A DNA stretch of 64,000 nt, taken from an uncultured Blautia sp. (GTDB taxonomy: Bacteria > Bacillota > Clostridia > Lachnospirales > Lachnospiraceae). The DNA lies in contig NZ_CANTKB010000004.1 of NCBI RefSeq assembly GCF_947654165.1, forward strand, positions 100,895-164,894, read 5' to 3'. The translations under genes and the position numbers were made by a program. The notes below the pieces were generated by a model, which was given only the letters and a program-made list of their open reading frames with translations, was not told the DNA's origin and ran no database searches. The first letter of the stretch is position 1, and each line of letters starts with the position of its first letter. Shown in pieces: positions 16,189-23,831 of this stretch.

Positions 16189-17205
16189 ATGAAGAAATTT
16201 TGTAGATGTTTTACGGCTATGCTGACAATGGCACTGCTCCTTAGTGTTTTTCCTGTGACAGCACATGCGGAGTCTTATACTTATACAGTTACCTTTTATG
16301 CAGGTAACCACGGGACTTTTAATAGTTCTCAAGATATAAGGGTAGATAAAGTAGAGGGAAGTAGCGCAACTGTTAATCCTCCATCAGAGGGTGGAAATAG
16401 AATTGTAGTGGAAAAATTAATGCGTGGAGATAGAATTTCATTTAATGTGCCAGAGAAAGCAGTAACCTTGAATAATTCTAAGTATTACGTAAAGGGGATT
16501 CGCAGGAGCGGTACAGAAATTGAGGAGGCATCTTTTGAAGTAGATAAAGATATGGACTACGTAGTTGCATACGGGATTAAAGGAAATATGGTTGGATATA
16601 CTGTAAACTACGAAGATGAAGCAGGTAATACACTTGCACCAAGCCGTACTTATTATGGAAATGTGGGCGATAAGCCAGTAGTTGCATATACTTATGTAGA
16701 AGGTTATACTCCAGAGGCATATGCAATGACCAAGACCTTGTCTTCTAATGAACAGGAGAATGTTTTCACATTTGTATATCGTGAAGGTGAAATACAGATT
16801 ATCGAGACACCTGGTGAAACTATCACAACAGTCGTCACAGAGCAGACAGAAGGTGAAGGAACCGGAACAGCAGGAGCTGGAACAGGTGCTGGAGCAACAG
16901 GTGCAGGTGCTGGAGCCGCTGGTGCAGGTGCCGGAACAGCCGGTGAGGGTACTGGAGCTGCTGGTGAGGATGCCGGAGCAGCAGAAGGAACTACCGCTGA
17001 AGGTGAAACAACAGAGGTGGAAGATGAAGAAGTACCTCAGGATTTAGTTGATTTGGATGATGAAGAAGCACCTAAAGCAAATATAAAGCTGGACAAAGAA
17101 GAAGTTAAGAAAGGCTTCCCTATGGCAGCAGGTATTGCTGTTTCTGTAGCAGCCGTGGCAGCTTTAGCAGGAATGATTATCTTCTTGAAGAGACATAGAC
17201 ATTAA
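16189..17205 (+). CDS. MucBP-domain surface protein with Gly/Ala/Thr-rich stalk and membrane anchor
   Basis: A 338-residue protein. A signal peptide (about 1-27, ending AHAES) is followed by a variable AT-rich-coded domain and a MucBP-like domain (YTVNYEDEAGNTLAPS... VFTFVYRE, about 144-202) of the kind that binds mucin. Then come a GAGTGAG-type repeat stalk (bases 16855-16990), an acidic segment and a C-terminal membrane helix (AAGIAVSVAAVAALAGMIIFL) ending KRHRH. No LPXTG is present. It starts three bases after the preceding stop. A mucin-binding accessory of the pilus locus is plausible. Confidence 0.75.
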   Translation: MKKFCRCFTAMLTMALLLSVFPVTAHAESYTYTVTFYAGNHGTFNSSQDIRVDKVEGSSATVNPPSEGGNRIVVEKLMRGDRISFNVPEKAVTLNNSKYYVKGIRRSGTEIEEASFEVDKDMDYVVAYGIKGNMVGYTVNYEDEAGNTLAPSRTYYGNVGDKPVVAYTYVEGYTPEAYAMTKTLSSNEQENVFTFVYREGEIQIIETPGETITTVVTEQTEGEGTGTAGAGTGAGATGAGAGAAGAGAGTAGEGTGAAGEDAGAAEGTTAEGETTEVEDEEVPQDLVDLDDEEAPKANIKLDKEEVKKGFPMAAGIAVSVAAVAALAGMIIFLKRHRH

Positions 17206-17217
17206 AAAATAAGCCGA

Positions 17218-17772
17218 ATGAAGAGGAAATCAAAATTGAGCAGAAGAAAACATAAGAAAAACCCAGTGGCTGTGTTATGCAGTACACTGGGTACTGCTAT
17301 GTTAGTGGTTTTAGTGTTGCTTTGCCTGCCCCTCACTGTTCCAAGAATGGCGGGGTATGAGCTGTACACTGTAATCAGCGGCAGTATGGAGCCTGAGATT
17401 CCTGTAGGAAGTCTGGTATATATTCAGGGAGCAGCACCGGAAGATATGCAGGAAGATGATATTATCGCCTTTTATGGAGCAAAAGATTCCAATGCGATTA
17501 TCACGCACCGCATTGTAGAAAACCGTGTGGTCATGGGTGAATTTATCACCAAAGGCGATGCAAATAAGACGAAAGATATGAATCCCATCCCGTATGAGAA
17601 TTTTATCGGAAAAGTTACCTTGTCTGTTCCCGTGCTGGGGCGTGTTGCCCAGCTCATCACCAGTTTTCACGGGAAACTGGCAGCAGCAGGATTTATTTTT
17701 GTTGCCCTGATATTACAGATTATTGCAGTAGCAATAGATAAGATGAGCGAAAAGAAACATTCAAAAGAATAA
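17218..17772 (+). CDS. sipW: SipW-like (ER-type Ser/His) signal peptidase I
   Basis: A 184-residue membrane signal peptidase. An N-terminal helix (about 18-40) is followed by the catalytic Ser56 in ISGSMEP, His97 in ITHRI replacing the usual Lys, and the KGDAN box with Asp114, then a second membrane helix near the C-terminus (about 158-175). Ser/His enzymes of this type process TasA-like substrates in Bacillus; here the enzyme closes an operon with two SipW-class substrates. The ribosome site is weak (no GGAGG before 17218), suggesting coupling to upstream translation. A terminator follows at once. Confidence 0.9.
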   Translation: MKRKSKLSRRKHKKNPVAVLCSTLGTAMLVVLVLLCLPLTVPRMAGYELYTVISGSMEPEIPVGSLVYIQGAAPEDMQEDDIIAFYGAKDSNAIITHRIVENRVVMGEFITKGDANKTKDMNPIPYENFIGKVTLSVPVLGRVAQLITSFHGKLAAAGFIFVALILQIIAVAIDKMSEKKHSKE

Positions 17773-17776
17773 TAAG

Positions 17777-17830
17777 AAACCGCATTTGCACATGAAAACG
17801 AAAAGTGTGCCGGTGCGGTTTTTGTTTTTG
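17777..17830 (+). terminator. Terminator of the pilus operon
   Basis: AAACCGCA (17777-17784) pairs with TGCGGTTT (17814-17821), with an inner GCACA/TGTGC stem, followed by TTGTTTTTG. It ends the operon that starts at 3462. Confidence 0.85.
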
Positions 17831-17894
17831 ATAGATATTTAGATTTGATGGATTTCAAGAAAAGTATTGTCGGTTTATACGGGAGAAGTTCTGA

Positions 17895-18220
17895 AAATAG
17901 GCTGGATATCTTTATTCTATGAATTATGGCCTACCTTTTTCAGGGGAAAATAGGTTGTGAAAAGATATTTTGGGTTTTTAACCTATATTTACCAGTGGAG
18001 TGTAGGTGGATTTTGACAGTTTGAAGAAATCAACTTACTTATTTTTGGGAAAAGTAGGCTGTCAGAAGATGTTTGAATAAATCGGCCTACTTGAGTCGAG
18101 AAAAAGTAGGTTTATGAGATGGATTTACTGTAATCAGCCTATTAGAGCCGGAGAAAAATAGGCCTACAGGAGAAATTCAGTGAAACAGGCCTATTTGGTG
18201 AAGAACAGGTCACTGGAAAC
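17895..18220 (+). repeat. Hairpin-repeat array 4 (about 6 units)
   Basis: Six diverged units of the same family. TTATGGCCTA (17924-17933) pairs with TAGGTTGTGA (17951-17960) over ten positions, four of them G-T. Loops carry the family signature TTGAGTC..GAAAAAG (around 18092-18108). The array lies between the pilus terminator and the second Rpn gene; a TATAAT (18290-18295) follows it. Array sequence accounts for most of the 606-bp gap between 17773 and 18378. Confidence 0.75.
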
Positions 18221-18378
18221 AATTTCAAGAATCTAAAAAGATTATTAAAAACACCAGAAAACATTGAAGAACAAGTGTTCCAATGGTATTATAATAAATA
18301 AGAGCAAACTTACATCCAGATATGATTTTTAAAAGTACAAAAGAGAACGATACATAACAAAATAAGAAAGGAAAGCCT

Positions 18379-19329
18379 ATGGCGGATAAAGTGAAACCGG
18401 ATGTACTTTTGAAAGATTTTTGGCGTTCCAATGAGCGGTTCGCAGATTTGTTCAATGCAGTGATGTTTCAGGGGGAAGAAGTCCTGAGACCGGAAGAACT
18501 GCGGGAAATGGATACGGATGTATCTGGGATTATTCAGTTGAAAGATCACGCAGAATCTTTAATGAGGATACGTGATGTGGTGAAGAAGATGGCATTTGGT
18601 GTGGAATTCGTGGTTTTTGGAATAGAATCTCAGCAGAATATCCACTATGCAATGCCCCTGCGTACGATGTTGTACGATGGGATGGGATACCTGAAGGAGT
18701 ATCAGGATATCACCCGTTCTCACAAAACAGAGAAAGCAGTTATGAGCAAAGAAGAATTTCTTTCGGGAATGAAGAAGGAAGACCGATTGCATCCGATTAT
18801 CTCTATTGTGATATACTATTCAGAATATCCATGGGATGGTCCTCTTTGTCTGGAGGATATGATGGTGGAGATGCCGGAAGAAATCAGGAAGATATTTTCA
18901 GATTACAAGATGAACCTGGTGCAGGTACAGGACAGCGGCCAGTACGTCTTTCATAACGAAGATGTGAGGTTGGTGTTCGAGCTCTCCCGTGAATTTTTCA
19001 GGGGAGACCTGGAAAAAATAAAAGAAAAATATAAAAATCAGGATATCAAACAAGAACTGCTCATGGTGATTGGAAAAATCATAGATTCATTAGAATTAAT
19101 GCACTGGAAACAGGAAGGGAAGGTGGAAAATGTGTGTACAGCGGTAAAAAAATGGGAAAAAGAGTGGTATGAAAATGGTCGCATAGAGGGTCATGAAGAA
19201 GGCCGTAAAACTGGAATTATAGATATGGTGTCTGCGATGCAAAAGCATGGCATCGCACATGACTTAATTATTCAGATGCTCTGTGGCCAGTTTGAGATCA
19301 GCGAAGAAGAGGCAAAACAATATTTGTAA
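18379..19329 (+). CDS. Rpn family nuclease / transposase-like protein, second copy
   Basis: A 316-residue protein of the broad Rpn/PDDEXK transposase-like family, only distantly similar to 1868-2779. Seen: the N-terminal FWRSNERFADLFNAVMF helix region, the strand GVEFVVFGIESQQ with the E83-x-Q85 motif, LHPIISIVIYYSEYPWDGP (about 137-156) and a long charged helical C-terminus ending in a small GxxxGxxxG tail (about 266-316). The ATG is preceded by AAGAAAGGAAAG. It follows hairpin array 4, paralleling array 2 before the first Rpn gene. Confidence 0.8.
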   Translation: MADKVKPDVLLKDFWRSNERFADLFNAVMFQGEEVLRPEELREMDTDVSGIIQLKDHAESLMRIRDVVKKMAFGVEFVVFGIESQQNIHYAMPLRTMLYDGMGYLKEYQDITRSHKTEKAVMSKEEFLSGMKKEDRLHPIISIVIYYSEYPWDGPLCLEDMMVEMPEEIRKIFSDYKMNLVQVQDSGQYVFHNEDVRLVFELSREFFRGDLEKIKEKYKNQDIKQELLMVIGKIIDSLELMHWKQEGKVENVCTAVKKWEKEWYENGRIEGHEEGRKTGIIDMVSAMQKHGIAHDLIIQMLCGQFEISEEEAKQYL

Positions 19330-19357
19330 GAGTATGTGCTGCCACAAGAGACATTAT

Positions 19358-19404
19358 AAATCCCCGGAAGTTTCGGTGGGTGCGTTTGAACTTTCCGGGG
19401 ATTT
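19358..19404. terminator. Bidirectional hairpin terminator between convergent units
   Basis: AAATCCCCGGAA (19358-19369) pairs with TTCCGGGGATTT (19393-19404), extended by AGTT/AACT with a one-base bulge. It sits between the end of the + strand Rpn gene and the end of a - strand remnant, so it can serve both directions. The + side T tract is weak. Confidence 0.6.
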
Positions 19405-19414
19405 AGTAGCAAAT

Positions 19415-19591
19415 CTAATTTATGGAATCTTTATTCATTTCAAGAACTCTTTGAAGATAATTCAAAGTTTCGTCTTTGGTTTCTAACATTTCCATTTCAT
19501 CCAAAGAAGAAGCAAAATCATAGAAAGAGGACAAAAGATTTTGTTCTTTCAAAAGAATATAGGTAAGCATAGAAGTTTGTCCGGAAAACAT
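19415..19591 (-). pseudogene. C-terminal remnant of a minus-strand gene
   Basis: The minus strand encodes about 58 residues (MFSGQTSMLTYILLKEQN... VLEMNKDSIN, then stop) with convincing codon use. There is no ribosome site at its possible ATG, and its upstream side runs straight into the plus-strand FHA gene fragment. It looks like the tail of a gene cut at about 19590. The original product is not recognised. Confidence 0.5.
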
Positions 19592-19686
19592 CCGTAATTC
19601 GCAGTACCAAGATTTCTGACGGAAATTCCAAAGAACCATTAGTAGTTGTTGATTCTGGTGGAACTACCGAAACAAAAGGTCCTGGT

Positions 19687-20256
19687 ATGATGTTATGGAT
19701 TATCATTGGGGCTGCTGTAGTTATTATCGTAGTCATCGTAGTGATTCTTGTAGTATCATCCGGCAACAAAAAGAAAAAAGAAGAAATGGAACGTGAACGC
19801 ATGATGAGACAGAGAGCAGAAGAACAGAGAAGAACTGCTCCGGCACCAAAAGCGGAAGCGCGTTCTTATAATCCAGTACAGGAACCATCAGCAGGTGCAG
19901 GTGAAACCAGCGTACTTGGCGAAGGAAGAGGAGAAACAACTGTACTAGGAGCTTCTGCACAGAGTGCAGCTTACATGATCCGCAAGAAAACAAATGAACG
20001 TGTAGTCATCAGTGCACCAAGCTTCACCATTGGTAAAGAAAGAAGCCGTGTAAATTATTGTATTTCTGATAATACTTCCGTGAGCAGATGCCACGCACGT
20101 ATTTCCAGAAAAGGTTCACAGTATTTTGTAGCTGATATGAATTCTACAAACTTTACTTTTGTAAATGGTGTAAAAGTTGTACCGGGACAGGAAGTTGCTC
20201 TGAAAGACAATGACACTGTTCGTTTTGCAGATGAAGATTTCGAATTTCATATGTAA
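19687..20256 (+). CDS. Membrane FHA-domain protein, probably 5' truncated
   Basis: From ATG 19687 this is 189 residues. An N-terminal membrane helix (MLWIIIGAAVVIIVVIVVILVV) is followed by a basic linker, two ETSVL/ETTVL motifs (T74, T84-T85) and an FHA domain (about 105-189: FTIGKERSRVNYCI... SVSRCHARI... DMNSTNFTFVNG) that binds phosphothreonine. The same frame stays open upstream to 19573 and reads like a linker (ISDGNSKEPLVVVDSGG), and no good ribosome site precedes 19687. A longer ancestral gene, perhaps with an extracellular domain, was therefore likely cut near 19590. It leads a PP2C/kinase cluster. Confidence 0.8.
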   Translation: MMLWIIIGAAVVIIVVIVVILVVSSGNKKKKEEMERERMMRQRAEEQRRTAPAPKAEARSYNPVQEPSAGAGETSVLGEGRGETTVLGASAQSAAYMIRKKTNERVVISAPSFTIGKERSRVNYCISDNTSVSRCHARISRKGSQYFVADMNSTNFTFVNGVKVVPGQEVALKDNDTVRFADEDFEFHM

Positions 20257-20287
20257 TTAATACATTTAAAAGGAAAGAGAGCAGACT

Positions 20288-21055
20288 ATGAATTATTTGA
20301 CAACTGTCCACACAGATGTGGGAATCAGAAAGAGTACAAATCAGGACTCAGTATTAATAGAAACAGCGGCTACAGACTATGGACAGGTTTTGTTAAGCGT
20401 AGTTTGTGACGGTATGGGCGGCCTTGCAAAAGGTGAGGTCGCCAGTGCCATCTTAGTAAAGGCCTTTTCCAGATGGTTTCATCAGGAATTCCCCGGACTG
20501 CTGTATGGCGGTCTGGAGGCCAATGCTTTGAGAGAGAGCTGGACAAATTTAATTTTAGAACAGAATCAGAGAATCAGCCAATATGGGCTGGAATGCAATG
20601 TGAGCCTGGGAACAACCCTGGCAGCACTGCTTTTGGTAGACAATATCTACTATATCATAAATGTGGGTGATTCCCGTGTTTATTATATTAAAGACGGATT
20701 TCACCAAATGACCTTAGACCAGACTTATGTACAGAGAGAGATGGACCTTGGGCGGATGACTCCTGAGGAAGCAAAAAACCATCCGAGAAGAAATGTGCTG
20801 CTCCAGTGCGTAGGAGCAAGCAGTGTGATAGAACCGGACTTCTATGTAGGGGAATACAAACCGGATTCCCTGTTTATGATGTGTTCAGATGGCTTCCGCC
20901 ATGTGATCACTCCAGAGGAGTTTTATGAAAAAATAAAACCAGTACTTATGGTTACAGAAGAGAAAATGAAAGAAACGGCTGTATATTTTACAGAGTTAAA
21001 TAAAGTCAGAAGAGAAGACGACAACATTTCAGTTGCTTTGATTCGGGCATATTAG
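20288..21055 (+). CDS. PP2C-type Ser/Thr protein phosphatase (PPM family)
   Basis: A 255-residue cytoplasmic metal-dependent phosphatase. The PPM motifs are in order: TDVGIRKSTNQDS (about 8-20), VVCDGMGGLAKGEVAS (about 38-53), GTTLAALLL (about 101-109), INVGDSRVYYI (about 118-128), and MMCSDGFRHV near 196 with EDDNIS near 246 supplying metal-binding Asp. It lies 12 bases before the kinase gene, the usual phosphatase/kinase pair that sets reversible Thr phosphorylation of FHA partners. Confidence 0.95.
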   Translation: MNYLTTVHTDVGIRKSTNQDSVLIETAATDYGQVLLSVVCDGMGGLAKGEVASAILVKAFSRWFHQEFPGLLYGGLEANALRESWTNLILEQNQRISQYGLECNVSLGTTLAALLLVDNIYYIINVGDSRVYYIKDGFHQMTLDQTYVQREMDLGRMTPEEAKNHPRRNVLLQCVGASSVIEPDFYVGEYKPDSLFMMCSDGFRHVITPEEFYEKIKPVLMVTEEKMKETAVYFTELNKVRREDDNISVALIRAY

Positions 21056-21067
21056 GAGGAAGTCTAC

Positions 21068-22846
21068 ATGCTTGAAATTGGATCATTGGTAGACGGGAAA
21101 TATAAAATATTAAATAAAATCGGGCAAGGCGGTATGAGTGTGGTATACCTTGCCATGAATGAGAGAGCCAATAAACAGTGGGCAATTAAAGAGGTCCGAA
21201 AGGATGGTGTCCAGAACTTCGAAGTTGTGAAGCAGGGCTTGATCGTAGAGACAGATTTGCTGAAAAAACTGAATCATCCAAATCTGCCAAGTATTATTGA
21301 CGTAATTGACGGAGACGGAAGTTTCCTCATTGTTATGGATTACATAGAAGGGCGTACCCTGGAAAAAGTGCTTCGTGAGTACGGGGCACAGGATCAGGCG
21401 GATGTTATTGAGTGGGCAAAACAGCTCTGTGATGTGCTTTCCTACCTGCATTCCAGAAAACCGCCGATTATCTACAGAGATATGAAACCTTCCAATGTTA
21501 TGCTGCGGCCGGATGGCAAGGTCATGCTCATTGACTTTGGTACGGCCAGAGAGTTCAAGGAAACCAGCGTGGCAGATACCACCTGTCTGGGAACCCAGGG
21601 CTATGCAGCACCGGAGCAGTACGGTGGGCACGGACAGACAGATGCCCGGACCGATATCTATTGTCTGGGTGCAACCTTGTATCACCTGCTTACAGGACAC
21701 AATCCCAGCGAGCCGCCATATGAGATGTACCCCATCCGGCATTGGAATCCTGATTTATCTTCAGGTCTGGAAGAGATCATTCTCAAGTGTACCCAGAAAA
21801 ACCCGGAAGACAGATATCAGTCCTGTGGTGAGTTGCTTTATGCATTAGAGCATTATAACGAACTGGATATTGAATATAAGAGAAAACAAGCCTTGAAGTG
21901 GCGTAGTTTCTTGGCAGCAGCTTCCCTTACCCTTTTGGCAGGAATCGGAGCAGTGGGATTCAAGATAGCCGAAAATTCTGTGAAATCCAGTACCTATGAC
22001 GCTTATCTGGTGGAAGCCGAAAACCTGGCATCCACAGACTGGGATAAATGCGTAGAGTATTATGAGAATGCCATTACTCTGAATCCAAGAGAAGGGGCTG
22101 CATATGAAGGACTTCTGCAATTTTTCCTTCTCCATGACAAAGAAGAAAATACAAATGGAGATACAGAACAGGTTACAGTTTTTTCCAGTGAGGAAGAACA
22201 GACGATCCGAAAAGTTATAGGAATCACAGGAGATGCCAAGAGAAGTAATGAAGATTATTTCAAAACCAATGGTGAAGATTACGATAAGTTCTCTTATGAC
22301 CTGGGAGTAGCGTATTTCTATTCTTATAACGGAGTAGGAGACAAAGCGGCTTCCAAGAAATGGCTGAGCAATGCTTCTGAAGCATCCCCTACGGGAGATT
22401 TAAATGAAAAAAACATTTCCAGAGCAAAGAACCTGTATAAGATTGCCAATTATTATGACAGTCTGAAAGTGCGGAATCAGGCGGGAGATTCTGTTGTTTC
22501 CTATTCTGATTACTGGTTTGACCTGGTAGGGATTGTAGAAGAGGATGCCAAAGACAGCAATAACCTGTACAAGCTTCTGTCGTATAAAGAACTGACCGCA
22601 CAGATTGCCGGAAAAGCAAGTAATTTCAAAGATGCAGGTATTACGAAACAGCAGATGCTGACACAGCTTGGAGCGGCTGAGGAAGTCCTTGGCAGCATGG
22701 AATCAAGTGAACAATATGAGATGAATATGAGAGATGTGATTCTTGAAAATGTCGGTACAGCGAAAAACATTGTGGAATCGACTTATAATACATCGAATAT
22801 AGAAGGAATTGGTCAGGGAGGTGGAACAGATACAACAGCAGATTAA
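21068..22846 (+). CDS. Membrane Ser/Thr protein kinase (PknB-like catalytic domain)
   Basis: A 592-residue kinase. The catalytic domain (about 1-270) has the Gly loop GQGGMSVV, Lys in AIKEV, the catalytic loop Y136-R-D138-M-K140-P-S-N (Tyr in place of the usual His), D156-F-G and the APEQYGG activation-segment end. A single membrane helix lies at about 278-298. The outside part (about 300-592) is helical with TPR-like stretches (AYEGLLQFFLL) and no PASTA repeats. The C-terminus overlaps the start of the next gene. The ectodomain likely senses an unknown envelope signal. Confidence 0.93.
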   Translation: MLEIGSLVDGKYKILNKIGQGGMSVVYLAMNERANKQWAIKEVRKDGVQNFEVVKQGLIVETDLLKKLNHPNLPSIIDVIDGDGSFLIVMDYIEGRTLEKVLREYGAQDQADVIEWAKQLCDVLSYLHSRKPPIIYRDMKPSNVMLRPDGKVMLIDFGTAREFKETSVADTTCLGTQGYAAPEQYGGHGQTDARTDIYCLGATLYHLLTGHNPSEPPYEMYPIRHWNPDLSSGLEEIILKCTQKNPEDRYQSCGELLYALEHYNELDIEYKRKQALKWRSFLAAASLTLLAGIGAVGFKIAENSVKSSTYDAYLVEAENLASTDWDKCVEYYENAITLNPREGAAYEGLLQFFLLHDKEENTNGDTEQVTVFSSEEEQTIRKVIGITGDAKRSNEDYFKTNGEDYDKFSYDLGVAYFYSYNGVGDKAASKKWLSNASEASPTGDLNEKNISRAKNLYKIANYYDSLKVRNQAGDSVVSYSDYWFDLVGIVEEDAKDSNNLYKLLSYKELTAQIAGKASNFKDAGITKQQMLTQLGAAEEVLGSMESSEQYEMNMRDVILENVGTAKNIVESTYNTSNIEGIGQGGGTDTTAD

Positions 22847-23345
22847 TTTGTTTCATACTTTGTTTTATGTGTGTCTGGGTATCTGCATTTTCTGCCTGAT
22901 TCTCAGCATTATCTTCTTTTTTAAATTTGATATCATCAATATTTTCAATGCTCGCACCGGACGTTCTGTGAAGAAAACAGTGCAGCATATGGAAGAGATC
23001 AACTCCCGGACCGGACAGCTTCGAAGACCGGCGGGAAGAGGCAATACAGGAACACTCAGCCGTTCCGGAAATATCGGAAACAGCAAGAAGCTGGGCAGTG
23101 TCCGCAAGGCAAAGATGGAAGATATCATTCAGCCGCCTACACCTACAGAACCGCTGGCAGCAGATGCTACAGGAGTTTTAGGTGCAGATGCTACAGAAGT
23201 CCTGGATGCCGGAGCAACAGAGGTGCTGAACCAGAGCATGCAGACAGCCACCAAAGAAATGGTACAGCGAGAAGTAGACGAAAGCCATGGAATGTTCAGA
23301 ATCGAGAAATACGAACTGCTCATTCATACAAACGAGGTGGTGTAG
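22821..23345 (+). CDS. Small membrane protein with repeated AT(E/G)VL motifs, kinase-cluster partner
   Basis: About 175 residues. One membrane helix (LFYVCLGICIFCLILSIIFFF) is followed by a Lys/Arg-rich linker, three motifs ATGVL, ATEVL, ATEVL spaced eight residues apart, and a C-terminal segment with FRIEKYELLIHTNEVV. It overlaps the kinase 3' end. No ATG is available; GTG 22821 or TTG 22809 are the candidate starts, both with imperfect ribosome sites (AGAAGGA at 22801-22807). The Thr motifs resemble those in the FHA protein and may be kinase substrates. Confidence 0.65.
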   Translation: MEQIQQQINLFHTLFYVCLGICIFCLILSIIFFFKFDIINIFNARTGRSVKKTVQHMEEINSRTGQLRRPAGRGNTGTLSRSGNIGNSKKLGSVRKAKMEDIIQPPTPTEPLAADATGVLGADATEVLDAGATEVLNQSMQTATKEMVQREVDESHGMFRIEKYELLIHTNEVV

Positions 23346-23348
23346 GAG

Positions 23349-23831
23349 ATGAGTGGAATGAGAGGGATAGAAAAGAGGTTTTATATCTCAGCAGCATGTT
23401 TTTTGCCGACTGTGATTGCAATGTTTCTCCTTCCCCTTAGCGGAACAGGGGAAAACACAGGGCAGGAAGTGCTTGGAACACTCATTGGAGTTTTATTCTG
23501 GGCAGGTATCATACTGGCAGCAGGAAGCTATTTCCTGCTGTACCGTGCCTATAAGGAGCGTTTGAAGGAATCTGCAAAAAAATCAAGAATTCCTTCTTTT
23601 CTCCATTTTTTTAGTAATCCCATTGCAGCAGCAGTGGATGCGGTTTTTATTTTAAGTTTTGCCGGAACCGTTTATTGTACACGGGCAGTCAATGCCAGTG
23701 AGGTTCTGGATTTTATTTCCTTAGTGTTGTGTATCACTTCCCTTTACCTGCACTTTCTGGTAAACGGAAGGATATTTCAATATATAGTACAAAGAAAGAA
23801 AAGAGGAAAAGGACATGAAAGGAAAGCGTAA
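23349..23831 (+). CDS. Four-helix membrane protein of unknown function
   Basis: A 160-residue protein with four predicted membrane helices (about 12-29, 42-66, 91-110, 117-140) and a basic C-terminus (QRKKRGKGHERKA). It starts three bases after the preceding stop and overlaps the next gene by 17 bases, so it belongs to the same operon. I recognise no family. The context suggests a membrane partner of the kinase or of the large surface protein that follows. Confidence 0.75.
   Translation: MSGMRGIEKRFYISAACFLPTVIAMFLLPLSGTGENTGQEVLGTLIGVLFWAGIILAAGSYFLLYRAYKERLKESAKKSRIPSFLHFFSNPIAAAVDAVFILSFAGTVYCTRAVNASEVLDFISLVLCITSLYLHFLVNGRIFQYIVQRKKRGKGHERKA

Noticed and set aside
16748..17047. 99-codon + strand frame rich in Glu/Gln/Val/Leu
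   Set aside because: Out-of-frame reading of the Gly/Ala/Thr repeat stalk of the MucBP-like protein; a by-product of the repeat.
19283..19486. 67-codon + strand frame across the Rpn stop
   Set aside because: It overlaps the Rpn 3' end and runs through the bidirectional hairpin; no ribosome site and no protein character.
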